Origin: Hymenolepis diminuta
Lineage: Eukaryota > Platyhelminthes > Cestoda > Cyclophyllidea > Hymenolepididae
NCBI GenBank assembly: GCA_900708905.1
Contig: CAADRB010000027.1
Span: 1,046,499-1,110,498 of the forward strand
Direction of reading: 5' to 3'
DNA: 64,000 bases
The notes under the pieces are model-generated. The model worked only from the letters and a program-made list of their open reading frames with translations. It was not told the DNA's origin and did no database searches. Position numbers and translations under genes: made by a program. Below are positions 52,601 to 63,776 of the stretch, piece after piece (position 1 is the stretch's first letter; every line of letters starts with the position of its first letter).

Positions 52601-54543
52601 ATTAATTCCTACATTTTCCCAAGTGTGAAAGCCTTCCTCTAAAAGAAGTCTGAAGATGCGAAGGCCGGTATTTTCATATCTACATTACACAAAATCACTT
52701 GTCATTAGATCTAACATTGGCATATTGTCGCACATTATGTTGCAAGAACTCACAGAATTTGAGTCAGGTTCTCAGCCTGCCGAATCAGCATGCTCCTGAA
52801 CACTTTCTTGTAGGCTAAAGCGATAATTAAGTCTATTAAAGCATGACACAAAAAATTGATGGGTGTAATTTTTCCCAAACTTACGGCAAACATACATCCC
52901 ACCAGCAATACCAGCTTTCTCCTCTAGCAAAAACATCTTAAAAGAGAAAGAGATATGGTAATTTAGCCTTCCAATGGATACAACAAAATTAAACAAGCAT
53001 GCTTTCTCAAAACTTACCGGATCATCCAAAAGAAGTTTTAAGTAAGATTCAAAATGCTCAGGAAGACAGTCAAAACTCTGAGTTATCTTTAAGGAAAGAG
53101 ATAATTTCATTATTACAGAGGAAGTTAAAGACGATAATGAGGCATATGAAAGAATAAGTTCGTACCTGTTCACGAGAGACTGTTTCAGAGTGAATTGAAC
53201 TGACAACTGCATGCTCTTTGGAGGCAGCGGCGATTCGCAAAATGTGCGACATGATTTTTCCAGCCGTCTAAAAAACAGTTTTTTAAATCGGGTAAAAAAT
53301 AGCACACTAGATGACAAATCCTTCACTTACTTCATTAATTTGTTCTGTTGCTAGACGAGCAATGAGTTGATCTCGCCAGAGAGCCTCTAGATAATTGGCG
53401 TTTGGAGAGAGTATCAAATCCCAGTCAGCCGCCACCTTAGGAGACTAAAAGCAAAGAAGACACTCCATGATGAAATAGATTTGCTGCGTCAAATAGCAAT
53501 GACTCCTAAACTTATTGGTGAGCTTTTTTCAAAAACAATCATGAGGTGGAGAAATATACCAACTTGATATATTCACATCTGATGACAATTGCTTATTTAA
53601 AAAGAGATTTGGACACCAACGAAATGTCCAATAATATCTTAAAATATTTATCTATGAAAGGTACCATATGGATCCCGACAATAATTCGATATTCATTTTG
53701 TAAATGGTCGTACAAATTTGACTGATGGGTTTAAAATCCGCATCTGGAAGAAACACCCAATAACGCAAATATGGGAATAACTAACTTACCGGTAAAAAGC
53801 GTCGTATATTCTTGGCTTCAGCACCTACTGAAATGAATTTTCGGAGGTTTTCTAAACAAAATTTTTAAAATATGACAATTACATTAAGTAAAAATGGGTT
53901 AAACGATAAAATAACGCCGATTTACCTAGAAGATCTTTCTTTGATAGCGTAAAACGTTGGTACCGAACAATTTCCTCCGGGGGTTGTAGCAAGATAGACT
54001 TCGTGAAAGCGAGAAGAGCACCCGACTCCACTAGTAAAATCAAGGTATCAACTATTACTTCAGCCTCCCTATTCAGATCTCCTAGAGGAAAATATTAAAA
54101 AGGCAAAAGGTTTTTACCTTTCGTAGAACGAATAAGAGCGATACGAATTAATTCTGAGCTCTTCACCATTCCTGAAAGAAGAGTTGGTAGGAGCAAGTAT
54201 TCTGCCTGTCTGCCATAAAAATTGGCACCAATCTCACAGAGGATTGGTATCCTGGAGAGAAGCTGAACTCCATCATGATTTATAGTATATACAGGAGTTA
54301 AACCGTGTTGGATTTTTAAAATATTATGCCTCAATAGAGTTTTAATACATATAGGAATCTGAGAGATTCTAATATGTAATCGAATATTACCTTAGAGTAG
54401 GGTACTTGTGCTGAGCAGTGACGCCCCAACGTCATCAAATCAACCGGTCCATAGTGTTCGATTTTGCGTAAAATTATGAAACAATACTTATTGAAGTACT
54501 TTTCTACAAAATGATTCGCAAAATTCGCAAACGTATCACACAT
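49681..54543 (-). CDS. POLR3C: DNA-directed RNA polymerase III subunit RPC3
   Basis: RPC3 belongs to the Pol III-specific RPC3/6/7 subcomplex that helps open promoters of tRNA and 5S genes; it is built of winged-helix domains. Fourteen exons, read right to left, join in frame to about 551 residues (human 534): 54391-54543, 54118-54358, 53926-54081, 53790-53851, 53331-53444, 53166-53267, 53018-53086, 52885-52936, 52754-52832, 52613-52679, 52453-52536, 51426-51577, 50265-50492, 49681-49777. Matches to the human protein run along its length: LLRHNILKIQHG (human LVQHNLVSYQ), ALWRDQLIARLATEQINE, DYLKLLLDDP-type motif at exon 7 (SYLKLLLDDP), AGGMYVC, RIFRLLLEEG, RRLLDQRYRVETLIDEH and LTPAEVNQLSTL near the end. 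An acidic stretch (EDQAEESEDS) sits in exon 13. Intron 1 is only 32 bp (54359-54390). The gene is head-to-head with RER1. Confidence 0.88.
49895..49995 (+). repeat. tRNA-derived SINE with Pol III promoter boxes inside POLR3C
   Basis: In the last POLR3C intron, on the opposite strand, TGGCTAAGTGG (49908-49918) is a perfect match to the A-box consensus, and AGTTCAAGATC (from 49951) matches the B box at 9 of 11 positions. The spacing fits an internal Pol III promoter. No complete tRNA cloverleaf is apparent. Confidence 0.5.
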
Positions 54544-54791
54544 CACGCAAACAGGGCTGGGAATGCCTTAAAGTGCATCAGGAAAGAGCCATTCACGTAT
54601 TTGATTAGTAAAAAGAAGGCTTTTATTTTAAATATTTCCAAAGTAGTAATAAATACTTGCTTTAATAATTTTTTTATTTTAACTTGAAAAATGTCAAATT
54701 CAGCTTTTATTTTTATTATCATAGTATTAATATTTCTGTTGAAGGCAATTCCGCCAAACTTGAAGTCTCCTGTGTTGGCCTAGCGACTGTT
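54544..54791. promoter_or_regulatory. Shared divergent promoter region of POLR3C and RER1
   Basis: Only 248 bases separate the POLR3C start codon (minus) from the RER1 start codon (plus). The interval therefore contains both 5' UTRs and the core promoters, and is likely a bidirectional promoter. I saw no clear TATA element that fits both directions. Confidence 0.5.
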
Positions 54792-57325
54792 ATGATGGAT
54801 CTAATAAATGAAACGCCTCCCGACAGTGATGAGTCGAAATGTGAAAAATTTCTCAAACCTTTACAAATTGTAATGCATCATTTACGTTTTTTCACTTTCT
54901 TTAGAGATACCAATCAGCTATCGACAAACTAAGTCCCTACACGAAGACAAGATGGCTCATTACTCTGGCCCTTTTGTCTCTGTATATTTTGAGAATTTAT
55001 TTTGTTCAGGGCTTTCATATAGTTAGCTATGCCCTCGCTATATACATATTAGGCTTGTTTATTCACTCCATTACACCCCAAGTGGATCCCGAGTTTGCTG
55101 ATTTACTTAGTCAGTTTATTTTTAATGATTAACTTTGTTTTAGATGAAACTCCGACACTTCCTAGAACTGAGGCTGATGAATTTCGACCATTTATTCCAC
55201 GTCTACTTGAGGCAAAATTCTGGTAAGTATCATTCTGTCAGCAATTTCTCCACTGATATTTCTCATTGCTTAAATTTTGTTTTCGTTTGTAGGCATCGAG
55301 CGACAAGAGCAATCGTTATAAGCATTGTTTGTACATTTTTTCCTTTCCTCGACGTTCCTGTTTTCTGGCCCATTCTTGTTATCTACTTCATTCTTCTCTT
55401 TACCGTTATGATGAAGAGACAAATTAGGGTATGTTTGGCATTTTAATGCTTATTACATTAAACGCAAAATTTGAACTGATAAGTTGGCCTTATCTCAATT
55501 CTCATACTCTAATATGGCCTTTTTTCTATGACATAATATAGCAATTGCTGTTGCGTTTCCCACTCAGCTGACTATGCGCGTTCATCTTTAACTTTCGCAG
55601 CTCTAAAAGTTTTTACCACATTGACAATGTTGAGAACTGAAGACCGAATCTAAGCTCTCAGTTATTTATGTTAAAATGGTTTTAATAGTATTAAGATCTG
55701 TTTCTTTATTTCATTTAGGCGTCCAGTGTACCCTAGTGATGTGAATATCTAGTTCTAACTGGAATTTGAGTCTCAAAGGAGACATATACGGATTTGCAGT
55801 TTAGTTTTAATTATTTGATGTGAAATCTCATATAGTGTTTAACCACTTGGTGATAACTAATATCAGCACATATCTTGAGTCATTGACCACTTAAGATAAT
55901 ACCTGCAAACGAAGGAATTGGGTTGATTAAGTAGAACCCACATGTATGTGTGAATGCGTAAACGTTAAGCACAAATTCATTCCGGTATTAGTCATCTAGA
56001 AATAGCACAGTTATTGCTATTTTTCTTTTCACGGTAACATATCACCTAGATTCATCAGATTGTCATTTTTGCATAAGATATTGTGCTCAATGCGACAATT
56101 TCATAGATTGCTCATTCCTTTATAGCTTCTATCGACAGCCTTGAAGCTGATCGGCTAGTTGATTGAATTGAGTGATTGTCCATGAGATTTATATTAGCCT
56201 AGATATCTTAATCTATAGTTTTCATTTGGTGTTGATGAGATAATTAAGAAATCATAACTTGGCTGTCCTTGAAGTAAATATTGAAAGATTATTCAGCAGC
56301 TATAATTTATTATCATGCTTTTTACAGACGTTGATATGGTGTTACCCTAACGTGTACTAAACTAAAATGGAATCCAGCACTTTTTTGTAACATATTATCA
56401 AATATGGCATTAATTCCCGCAGTTTTTTGGAAAACTTTTTAATCTTACTTTCATAAATAATTAGATTTTCTTTTCATAACTATTTTACGCTTTTGTAATG
56501 CCATGCGCTTATAGATTGAATTCTTTTGGTTAGTAATGACTTTTGATGAATTGTAAGGTTGTTGTTTTTATAGCCCCCCATGTATTTATCAAGATCTTCC
56601 GATGTCTTAACCTTAAAGTATACTCTTATATCAATTTAAAGGTCCTGTAGAGGGTTGTGGTATTTTAAACCCATAATATTTGTAAATTACACTAAGTTAC
56701 CACCACCGCATAAAGACGAAAGCTATCGAATATCGTTTACTTAGAAAAATCTAAATGTAGTAAGAATTAAACGTAAACTGATGGTATCCAATTTAGCCAA
56801 TCAGATTACATGGGCCCGTACATTGCTCAGTCATTAAATGGGTAACAAGTCTAAATCAACCAATTGCTGCAGGTTGATTAGTGCGAATCTTCAAAATCGG
56901 AATGAGATAGAAATAAGAGTTTAGAGGAATAAAAGTCTTTATTTCTTTTAAAGGAGCAGTGATTTTAAATGTTTACACATTCATAATAATAATTTTTAGT
57001 AAGTGAGTTTCAACATTAGCTTTATTGGATGTGTCCATAAGTAGACTTGAAGGTTGTCTCTCTTCTTTTCGCTATTTTAAGTTGCACAAATTCCCATTTC
57101 GCTTTATTCTCCCGCATTAAAATAATCTGTAATGTACAATTAGCCTTATTTTTAAGTTTCTGTTATTCTCCAGCTCTGTCGTATGTAGTTTATGACGTTG
57201 CTGTTGTAAATTGCCACTTATTACACTTAAGTAACATTTGTTTATTTTAGCATATGATAACTCACCGGTATATGCCCTTCTCCTACGGCAAGCCTCATCC
57301 TACTACAAAAGTTATCGACACTTGA
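54792..57325 (+). CDS. RER1: RER1, Golgi-to-ER retrieval receptor
   Basis: RER1 is a small multi-pass membrane protein of the early Golgi that returns escaped ER membrane proteins and unassembled complex subunits. Five exons join in frame to 190 residues (human 196): 54792-54869, 54905-55109, 55144-55222, 55293-55428 and 57251-57325. Matches to the human protein include YQSAIDKLSPYTKTRW, ITPQVDP, DEFRPFIPRLLEAKFW, PVFWPILVIYFILLF, MKRQIR and HMITHRYMPFSYGK. Four hydrophobic segments are visible, as expected for the family. Introns 1 and 2 are 35 and 34 bp, while intron 4 is 1,822 bp. The start was chosen as the first ATG of MMDLINETPP; a second ATG follows directly. It is divergent from POLR3C. 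Confidence 0.92.
55429..57250. other. Intron 4 of RER1
   Basis: This 1.8-kb intron separates the MKRQIR exon from the last exon. It is A+T-rich and I see no coding or repeat structure that I can name. Confidence 0.7.
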
Positions 57326-57459
57326 ATGGTCGCGTAATGTGTTTGTCCTCCTCAAGGCGTTAGCCAATCATTCTTCTGTCTACAAAGAACTTGGTTCTTT
57401 CCCTTTTTGATTAATTCTTTTATGGACATTGATAGATTGTTTTTTGTGACGAATGCTGA

Positions 57460-57465
57460 AATAAA
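57460..57465 (+). promoter_or_regulatory. Polyadenylation signal AATAAA for RER1
   Basis: A canonical AATAAA lies 135 bases after the RER1 stop and probably marks the end of its 3' UTR. Confidence 0.6.
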
Positions 57466-58604
57466 TACTTTGTTCTTGTAGATAAATGTCACGCATATTC
57501 TGTATTTGAATAGCATTTCTATGTATTATTGTAATGTCTATCACTAATATGTAGTTTTTATCTGTGGTTTTCCGGGAAGAAAATTAACTTTGAATGTTTG
57601 GGTTTAGGCTACTCTTGAGCTTGCCTTATTTGACTTTACCGTTTGAGCGTGATAGGAGGTGTGATCTAAGTAGGGAACACCTTATTGAATGAAGGAACAT
57701 TAAGGTTTATAAGAATATGAAAGATAGATGACCGAATAAGTATTAAGAGATACAAGGTTGAAAGGAAGTGGCAATCTTGCCACGATGATCACTAACCTTT
57801 CTCACAATATGCGACTTTAGGTCTCACGTCCAAGCTACCATCGGCTAATGTTCTCCCGTGTTCGTCTACGAGGTTGCTATCTTAGACTACTCCCGATAGC
57901 AACGTGCTTGGTGGTTTCCAACATGAATAAAAAATTTTCATTTCTGGGAGGTTAGAGCAGTTCAAAATTGGGTATTAGCTATTATGCGTTCGATAACTGA
58001 CGGTCTGCTACTTAGAAATAGGCTATAGAAAATATTTCGTCAATGTGAAAATGCACTTAAGGTGAAATGGTAAATAAACAAATGTGAGACTGACGAACCT
58101 ATTATCAGAATTCGATTAACCAAACCTATATCTAAATATGGTCATCTTCCCACGGATGAGTATGGCTAATTTTTAAATTCCTTAAAGGAATGCGCGCATA
58201 CTTTGATGGGCAAATTCTTACACAGTTTCCCTTCTTTTCACCCATTTTAAAAGGACTGCTGGTCATCCCAAAAACTCAATGTGTCGTTAGGTCTCATCAC
58301 TTCGACTTGATATAGATAGATATGTCAGGTTGTCGGTATATTAGTTAATCGTTCTATCATGATGCCACAAAATCCTTGACATGTGCTCAATTGACGACCT
58401 TTGAGTGTTTCTGAGTCTGGATTATGCCCCCTTAAAGTCCTGACATTGTAATTTGTTAACATTTTGACGTAAACTGGCTGCCTAAATGTTGAATTTTCGG
58501 GGGACTAGGCGAGTGTTTTTAGACTATATCGGTTAACATAAAGTTTAACAAATGACAGTGGGGAAGGGATCAAAATAGTGCTGAGAGCAAATTAAAGGTA
58601 TCAA

Positions 58605-58865
58605 GAAGTCTTGGTTTCCATGATTTTTGAATTCTGATTGCACGATATTTACTAAATGGGTAGTTCACATTTCATAATTCATCCCTTGGATTGCTGCAAA
58701 TGCTTGTATACGATGTTCAATGCTTCTTGACCGGTATTATTTAATCAAGAAGCGCTGGCCTTGGCGATTCACTTCATTTTTTCATCTAATGGTTGAGAAG
58801 GCAAGATGACTTTACATTATACTCAGTAGCTTACAGTTTTAGTATAGCTGAGAATTCCAAATATT
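58605..58865 (+). repeat. Direct repeat flanking the ubiquitin-like gene, left copy
   Basis: It shares ordered blocks with 62035-62285: TTTACTAAATGGGTAGTTCA versus TTCACTAAATGGGCAGTTCA, then TTGGATTGCTGCAAATGCTTG versus CTGGATTGCAGCAAATTCTTG, ACGATGT, and finally a CAGTAGCTTACAGTTT versus CAGCAGCTCACAGTTT block. It is moderately diverged, so the duplication is not recent. Confidence 0.65.
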
Positions 58866-60166
58866 GAAGCTAATCGGTCGCTTTCTTTTTGTTGATGTTT
58901 TCTCATTTTAGGGTCTCATCACAACAGATTATTAGGATATCCGGATCAAGAGCTCTCTTAAATCCTTTTTACATTACATTCCCACTTAATAAGTTGCAGG
59001 TTCTAAAATACCTACAATCCTAACATTCACTTCTATCGAAGTGGTCATTTCTATATTTTCTGAAAGCGTTTATCGTGTTAGAAGATTCCTCGTTGATCCT
59101 GCAAATATTCTAATGAGAGTCGCTCTTATTTGCCTTTTATTCTCGGTGAATGTGAATGATTTATTACGTTTCAAAGTTTCAATTTTCATTTATTACACCC
59201 AGTTTTGAATCCACCTAACATTCATTATTATTATCAAAATGTATTTTCTGATTTTGAGACTGTTTCGATGTTAAGAAAACTGGCAAACTTTTGATTTCCG
59301 AACCAGTTCAAAAACTTCACAGAGAATGAAATATTTCTTCCAAAAAATCTTCCTGAGAATGTTTGCATTTGTTTTAAAAAATTAACGAGACAAAAGTGTA
59401 TTATTATTTAAAGTCATTCGGTTGAAAAATTATTATTTGGATTTGTGTTTTAATGATCATTAGTCAATAGGTTTAATGGAGCGTCCTTTAATTTGAGACC
59501 AATTTATATCTAAGAATTCGTTTCCTAATATAGAGAATAATCTTAAAGTTGATTAATAGTGTTGGCATCTTAATTGGAAAGGACATCAATTACCAAGTGA
59601 TTTTTGTGCTCGGCACTAAATTTGCTCAAATTCGAGATGACAACAAGAAATGATAGTAGCATCCTATTGGCTTATCGTTCACGAAACCAAATATGAACGT
59701 TGAATAATAAATATAATTTTGTACATACAAACAATATGAATAATTATTAATAACTGGTAATAATTACTGAAAACTCTAATGAAAATATCTTTATATTATG
59801 TAGTTTACAATTCTCTCCTGAGGACATTAATTTTTATCCACCAGTTACTTACTGCCTAGTTTATTGAATTGCCAATGAGTTAGCATCTTAAAACTGTTCC
59901 TTCTGATTTTTTTAATGAGATCGTATGATATTAAAGATTTAAGCGCAACTATTGAGGCATGCACACAACTACCTGATTCCAAAGCGCCGGGTATGACACG
60001 CACGCAATAGCGATGTCAGTGATCTTTTTGCGAATTGTAGCGTCTAGTCTAGTGGCGCAGGATTTATCTCACCAATGAGACGTGCCGAGAACCCCTCTAA
60101 CTCGCAACACCGCCACCAATATACACACTCTCATCCCTCTTGTGTTGCTAAAAATTTAATTAAACC

Positions 60167-61282
60167 ATGCATATCAAAGTGTGCCGTAGCGGAAGGGATC
60201 GCTCGAGCGTCAGTGTTCCGGATAATGCCACTGTCTCTGCCCTCAAACGTGTCATTGAGGCACAAGAGAAGATACCCTATGAGGAGCAAACCCTCACTTT
60301 CAATGGACTAATCCTAGAAGACGGCAATCTCATATCTGAGTACGGACTCTATGACCAGTGTACTATTCTACTTTATCTGAGACTTGGATTTCAACCAGAT
60401 TTTGATATCACTGTTATTCTACCGTCAAAAAAGAAGGTCAACCTTAACATTTCTAGGGAAGATACTGTTGAAAATCTCAAAAAACGCATTGAACAGAAGA
60501 TTGGATTTAGTCTAAACGACGGGGAACTTATCTACGATCATTGGGTGCTAGATGGTGACCGGAAGCTGATAGAATATGATATTTCTGAGGGCGCAACAAT
60601 ACTCGTGGTTCATGAACTGGAAGTCGGATCTAGTTTGAAGTTAAAAAAATCAGCACAAGGCAAACATACTCGATCAGTTCCTAATTCTTCTCATTCCCGT
60701 TACCATCAAAAGGCATTAAAGTTTTCTTCTGATGGAAGTAGTGTAGACGTGAATGAAAGTGGAAGTGAACAGAGTAATGAGGGACTGATAACCGTAATAT
60801 TCCTAGCAAAGACTGGACCTCCAATTGCTCTAAGGGTTCATCCTAATACCCCTGTTGGGAAAGTCCGCAGAAAACTTGCACGAATCCTTCACGTACCCCC
60901 CAACACCATGTGGTTCGTGCGTGATGGAAAGTCATTGAATCCTTCCAGAACCTTTGCTCAATATGGAATTTCTCATGGAGAATCAGTTTGCCTTCTTTCT
61001 CAGGACCATGTTGTGGAAAATCCAAAGAGTTGGCTTTCTTCCGAGGATGAATCTGGTGAACCAAAGACTCGGATACTTGTGCAATCGAAGAATGGCCAAG
61101 CTCTCGCCTGCCACGTTCGCAAAACAACTACAGTTGGAGCTCTGAAGCGACGCCTTGAGCGGGAACTCGGTGTTTCCAGATCTAAAATGTGTCTCTTCTA
61201 CCAAAAAACAATGCTCACCGATGAAACTCAAATGAAGGATTATAATCTTTCTGATGGTTCCTTAATTTATCTTCGATATTGA
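60167..61282 (+). CDS. Protein with four ubiquitin-like domains and no di-glycine
   Basis: This intronless gene encodes 371 residues. Domain 1 (about 1-74) is close to ubiquitin, with EEQTLTFNGLILEDG and a fold end at LLYLRLG. Domain 2 spans about 79-152 (ENLKKRIEQKIG, LIEYDISEGATILVV), domain 3 about 207-279 (GKVRRKLARILHVPPN, FAQYGISHGESVCLL), and domain 4 about 301-371, ending LIYLRY at the stop. Serine-rich linkers separate domains 2, 3 and 4. By position, domain 1 has Leu instead of Lys48, Asp instead of Lys63, and Ser, Thr and Tyr in place of the Leu8, Ile44 and Val70 patch. There is no Gly-Gly between domains or at the end, so it cannot be processed and conjugated like polyubiquitin. 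A scaffold or adaptor role, perhaps binding proteasome or ubiquitin receptors, is inference. I do not recognise an orthologue outside flatworms. Confidence 0.88.
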   Translation: MHIKVCRSGRDRSSVSVPDNATVSALKRVIEAQEKIPYEEQTLTFNGLILEDGNLISEYGLYDQCTILLYLRLGFQPDFDITVILPSKKKVNLNISREDTVENLKKRIEQKIGFSLNDGELIYDHWVLDGDRKLIEYDISEGATILVVHELEVGSSLKLKKSAQGKHTRSVPNSSHSRYHQKALKFSSDGSSVDVNESGSEQSNEGLITVIFLAKTGPPIALRVHPNTPVGKVRRKLARILHVPPNTMWFVRDGKSLNPSRTFAQYGISHGESVCLLSQDHVVENPKSWLSSEDESGEPKTRILVQSKNGQALACHVRKTTTVGALKRRLERELGVSRSKMCLFYQKTMLTDETQMKDYNLSDGSLIYLRY

Positions 61283-61453
61283 TATGTTCTGGTTTGTTTG
61301 CTTGTTTATGATTTCTATACAATTTCCCCCCTATTGTTAGCCATTGGTCATTTTTCTTATGTGCTATATTTCCTTTAATGCCCTTATTTATTACTTTCGA
61401 TTATGAAATGCATGAAATAGCTTTCTTAATTCTATTATTTAATTAGGCTATTT

Positions 61454-61459
61454 AATAAA
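61454..61459 (+). promoter_or_regulatory. Polyadenylation signal AATAAA for the ubiquitin-like gene
   Basis: A canonical AATAAA lies about 170 bases after the stop codon at 61282. Confidence 0.55.
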
Positions 61460-62034
61460 TAATATATCAGATTTATTGGCTTCAAATGAATATAAATATT
61501 TACTGTGGCGTATCTCATCCTAGTTGATAAGGTATTCACCACTTTCTATTATCATACTATCGATACAAAAATCGATAATGGCACCGTGTTGTACTGCCAA
61601 TGAGACTTTCGTAATACAAAGTTATAATTTTATGAAGATGGATTAAATCTTCCACAGTGAAGTTCGCTCCACTTATACTTTACTATGCAAAACTCCTGAA
61701 GTGAATGATAAAATGTGTGATAGATTTGTCATCTGATACTGATTCTCATTCCTGCCACACATGTTTGGAATACTCTGGCAACACTGAATGTGCTATATTT
61801 AATTTATTCTCCGCTTAGTTAGAAATTGTACTTTTACTGGTAAGACTTGCTATTAATAGTAACACTTAATGAGAAGCATAGTTGAAAATATATGCTTCTC
61901 ATTCTACCTAGTAGTATGTGGGTTTGATTAGTGTAATATTATATAATAATCTACGACAAAGCAAATCATTTACTATTTTTCGTAGTAGGAAAGCAGTTGA
62001 AACCAGGTAAAGCAAGAGGGTCGAATAGATGTTG

Positions 62035-62285
62035 CGAATGAGGCCTAAGTATCAAGAATCTTACTTCATTTTGGATTTGGGTTGTACAATATTCACTAAA
62101 TGGGCAGTTCATGTTCCAATATTTAAATTTCCTCATTCGTTCCCTGGATTGCAGCAAATTCTTGTCTACGATGTGTCCATTGACCACCTTCATAATCAAA
62201 AGGAGTCGGTCTTGCCACTTCAATCCAAAAAATGGTCCTATGTGATATTCAGCAGCTCACAGTTTAAAATAGCAGAGATTAAAAA
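62035..62285 (+). repeat. Direct repeat flanking the ubiquitin-like gene, right copy
   Basis: This is the partner of 58605-58865 in the same orientation, about 3.4 kb away, with the gene at 60167-61282 between them. It is not obviously coding. Confidence 0.65.
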
Positions 62286-63776
62286 TGTTTCCATTTGTCT
62301 GTATGCTTTATTACTGAAGGCGATAGAATTGTTAAGTTAGACTTAACCAGTATATTATTCGAGATTCGTCGTATTTTACGAAAAAATTGATTTATTCGTT
62401 GATTTAACTGTTTTGAACTCATAAATGAATGAAAACTTGTAAAAACGACTTTATTGGCACCACTCGCCACAGATTTAAAACAGAGGATAGAAGCCGGTAA
62501 CTACAAGTCGTTTGAGCAAAATATATTAATCAAACCACAACAAGTATTCGACCCAGTAAGAGGGAGATGAGGAACAAAGGAGAGAACCCAGTATAAAGAC
62601 AAACGTGTGTTTCGCGCAAGAAGATATAAGTGCAGATGTACTTTAAAATGAAATGGAGCAGTTCTAGAAAGGAGAACCGATAAACTCGTCTAGACATGGC
62701 AGATACGTGTTTTGCATTATAGGGATATAGAAGCGTCAACGCGGCTTCATAGGGAAGGCGAATAAGGAGTAATTTTGGGAAGTGCCTAGGTCATTCTTCG
62801 GCTTCCATATTTCCTGGCGAGGTTGCGAGCTAAGTCTACTTTCGACTCCTTAGTAATTTGCGATATGGGAGTCCAAATAGATAACCAAGGAAATAAGGTT
62901 ATAAGTTGGGATTAAGGTGAAAATAGCTGTAGGAAGCTACAATTTTAAATACCGTGATTTCGAGGCGATAGAGCAATAGAGGTATTAACAAAATTCGACT
63001 TAACCTTTTTATGAAATTTGAAAATAGATTCTTACATTTTTTCAATATTGTTGAATATTGTTCCGTCTTTACGACATTTCCTTGAGTTAGGAAGATTTTT
63101 AGAATGAGTATACTTTTTAGTCCCTCTAACGACCCAAATAATCGACAGATTATGGGTTACTTAAAGGAGATTCTATTCATTTGCCAGGTTTGGAATTATA
63201 CACAAGACCCCTAAGAGTATAGGTCTTGACAAGATCAAATTTTATCCACTCATGGCCAATTGAAATCGCCAGGTCCAACGCACACTTCTTCTTAGGGTCA
63301 GCGAACGCTTTAAAATCGAGGTCAGGCTAGAGTTTTTTGCTTACAGAGAGAATATTTCTATCTGTGGCTTATTTTGGTGTAGCAGATACACCATTTCTAC
63401 ATTTAAGGAACAATTATTTGGAGTCTTAATTTTTCCGATGTAAAAACTATTAATCCCATATAAGGTTCTAATCTAAGCTATTGCAATCATAAATAGAACA
63501 TAATTTTAATTGAATAACCATTACTTGTGACCTACAACAACCTAGACCTACCGAAAAATCCCCTTAAAGAACAAATCAATATAAGCTAAAACGTTCAACA
63601 CGATGTTTTCTTTTGAAGATCCATTTTTCCAGCTCTTTAAACTATGCAATATACTGAATTTTGAAATTTATTAATATTTTATGTATTGTACAACATTTAC
63701 AATAAGGAACAATGTAATTCTCGAAGATATAAGAAGAGGGCGCATAAAAACGAAAGAGAACTTAGTCAGACATATT

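Larger units (their letters stand above)
57326..60166. other. Intergenic region between RER1 and the ubiquitin-like gene
   Basis: About 2.8 kb without recognisable genes. It contains the RER1 poly(A) signal and, near 58605-58865, one copy of a direct repeat whose partner lies beyond the next gene. Confidence 0.6.
61283..63776. other. Intergenic region right of the ubiquitin-like gene
   Basis: About 2.5 kb with no recognisable gene. It includes the 3' UTR of the ubiquitin-like gene and the right copy of the direct repeat (62035-62285). Confidence 0.6.

Noticed and set aside
52772..53326. A 184-residue minus-strand open frame in the POLR3C region
   Set aside because: It runs through several POLR3C introns in a frame different from most of the exons; the exon-by-exon match to human RPC3 is far better.
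60843..61231. Minus-strand frames within the ubiquitin-like gene
   Set aside because: They are antisense shadows of ubiquitin-like domains 3 and 4.
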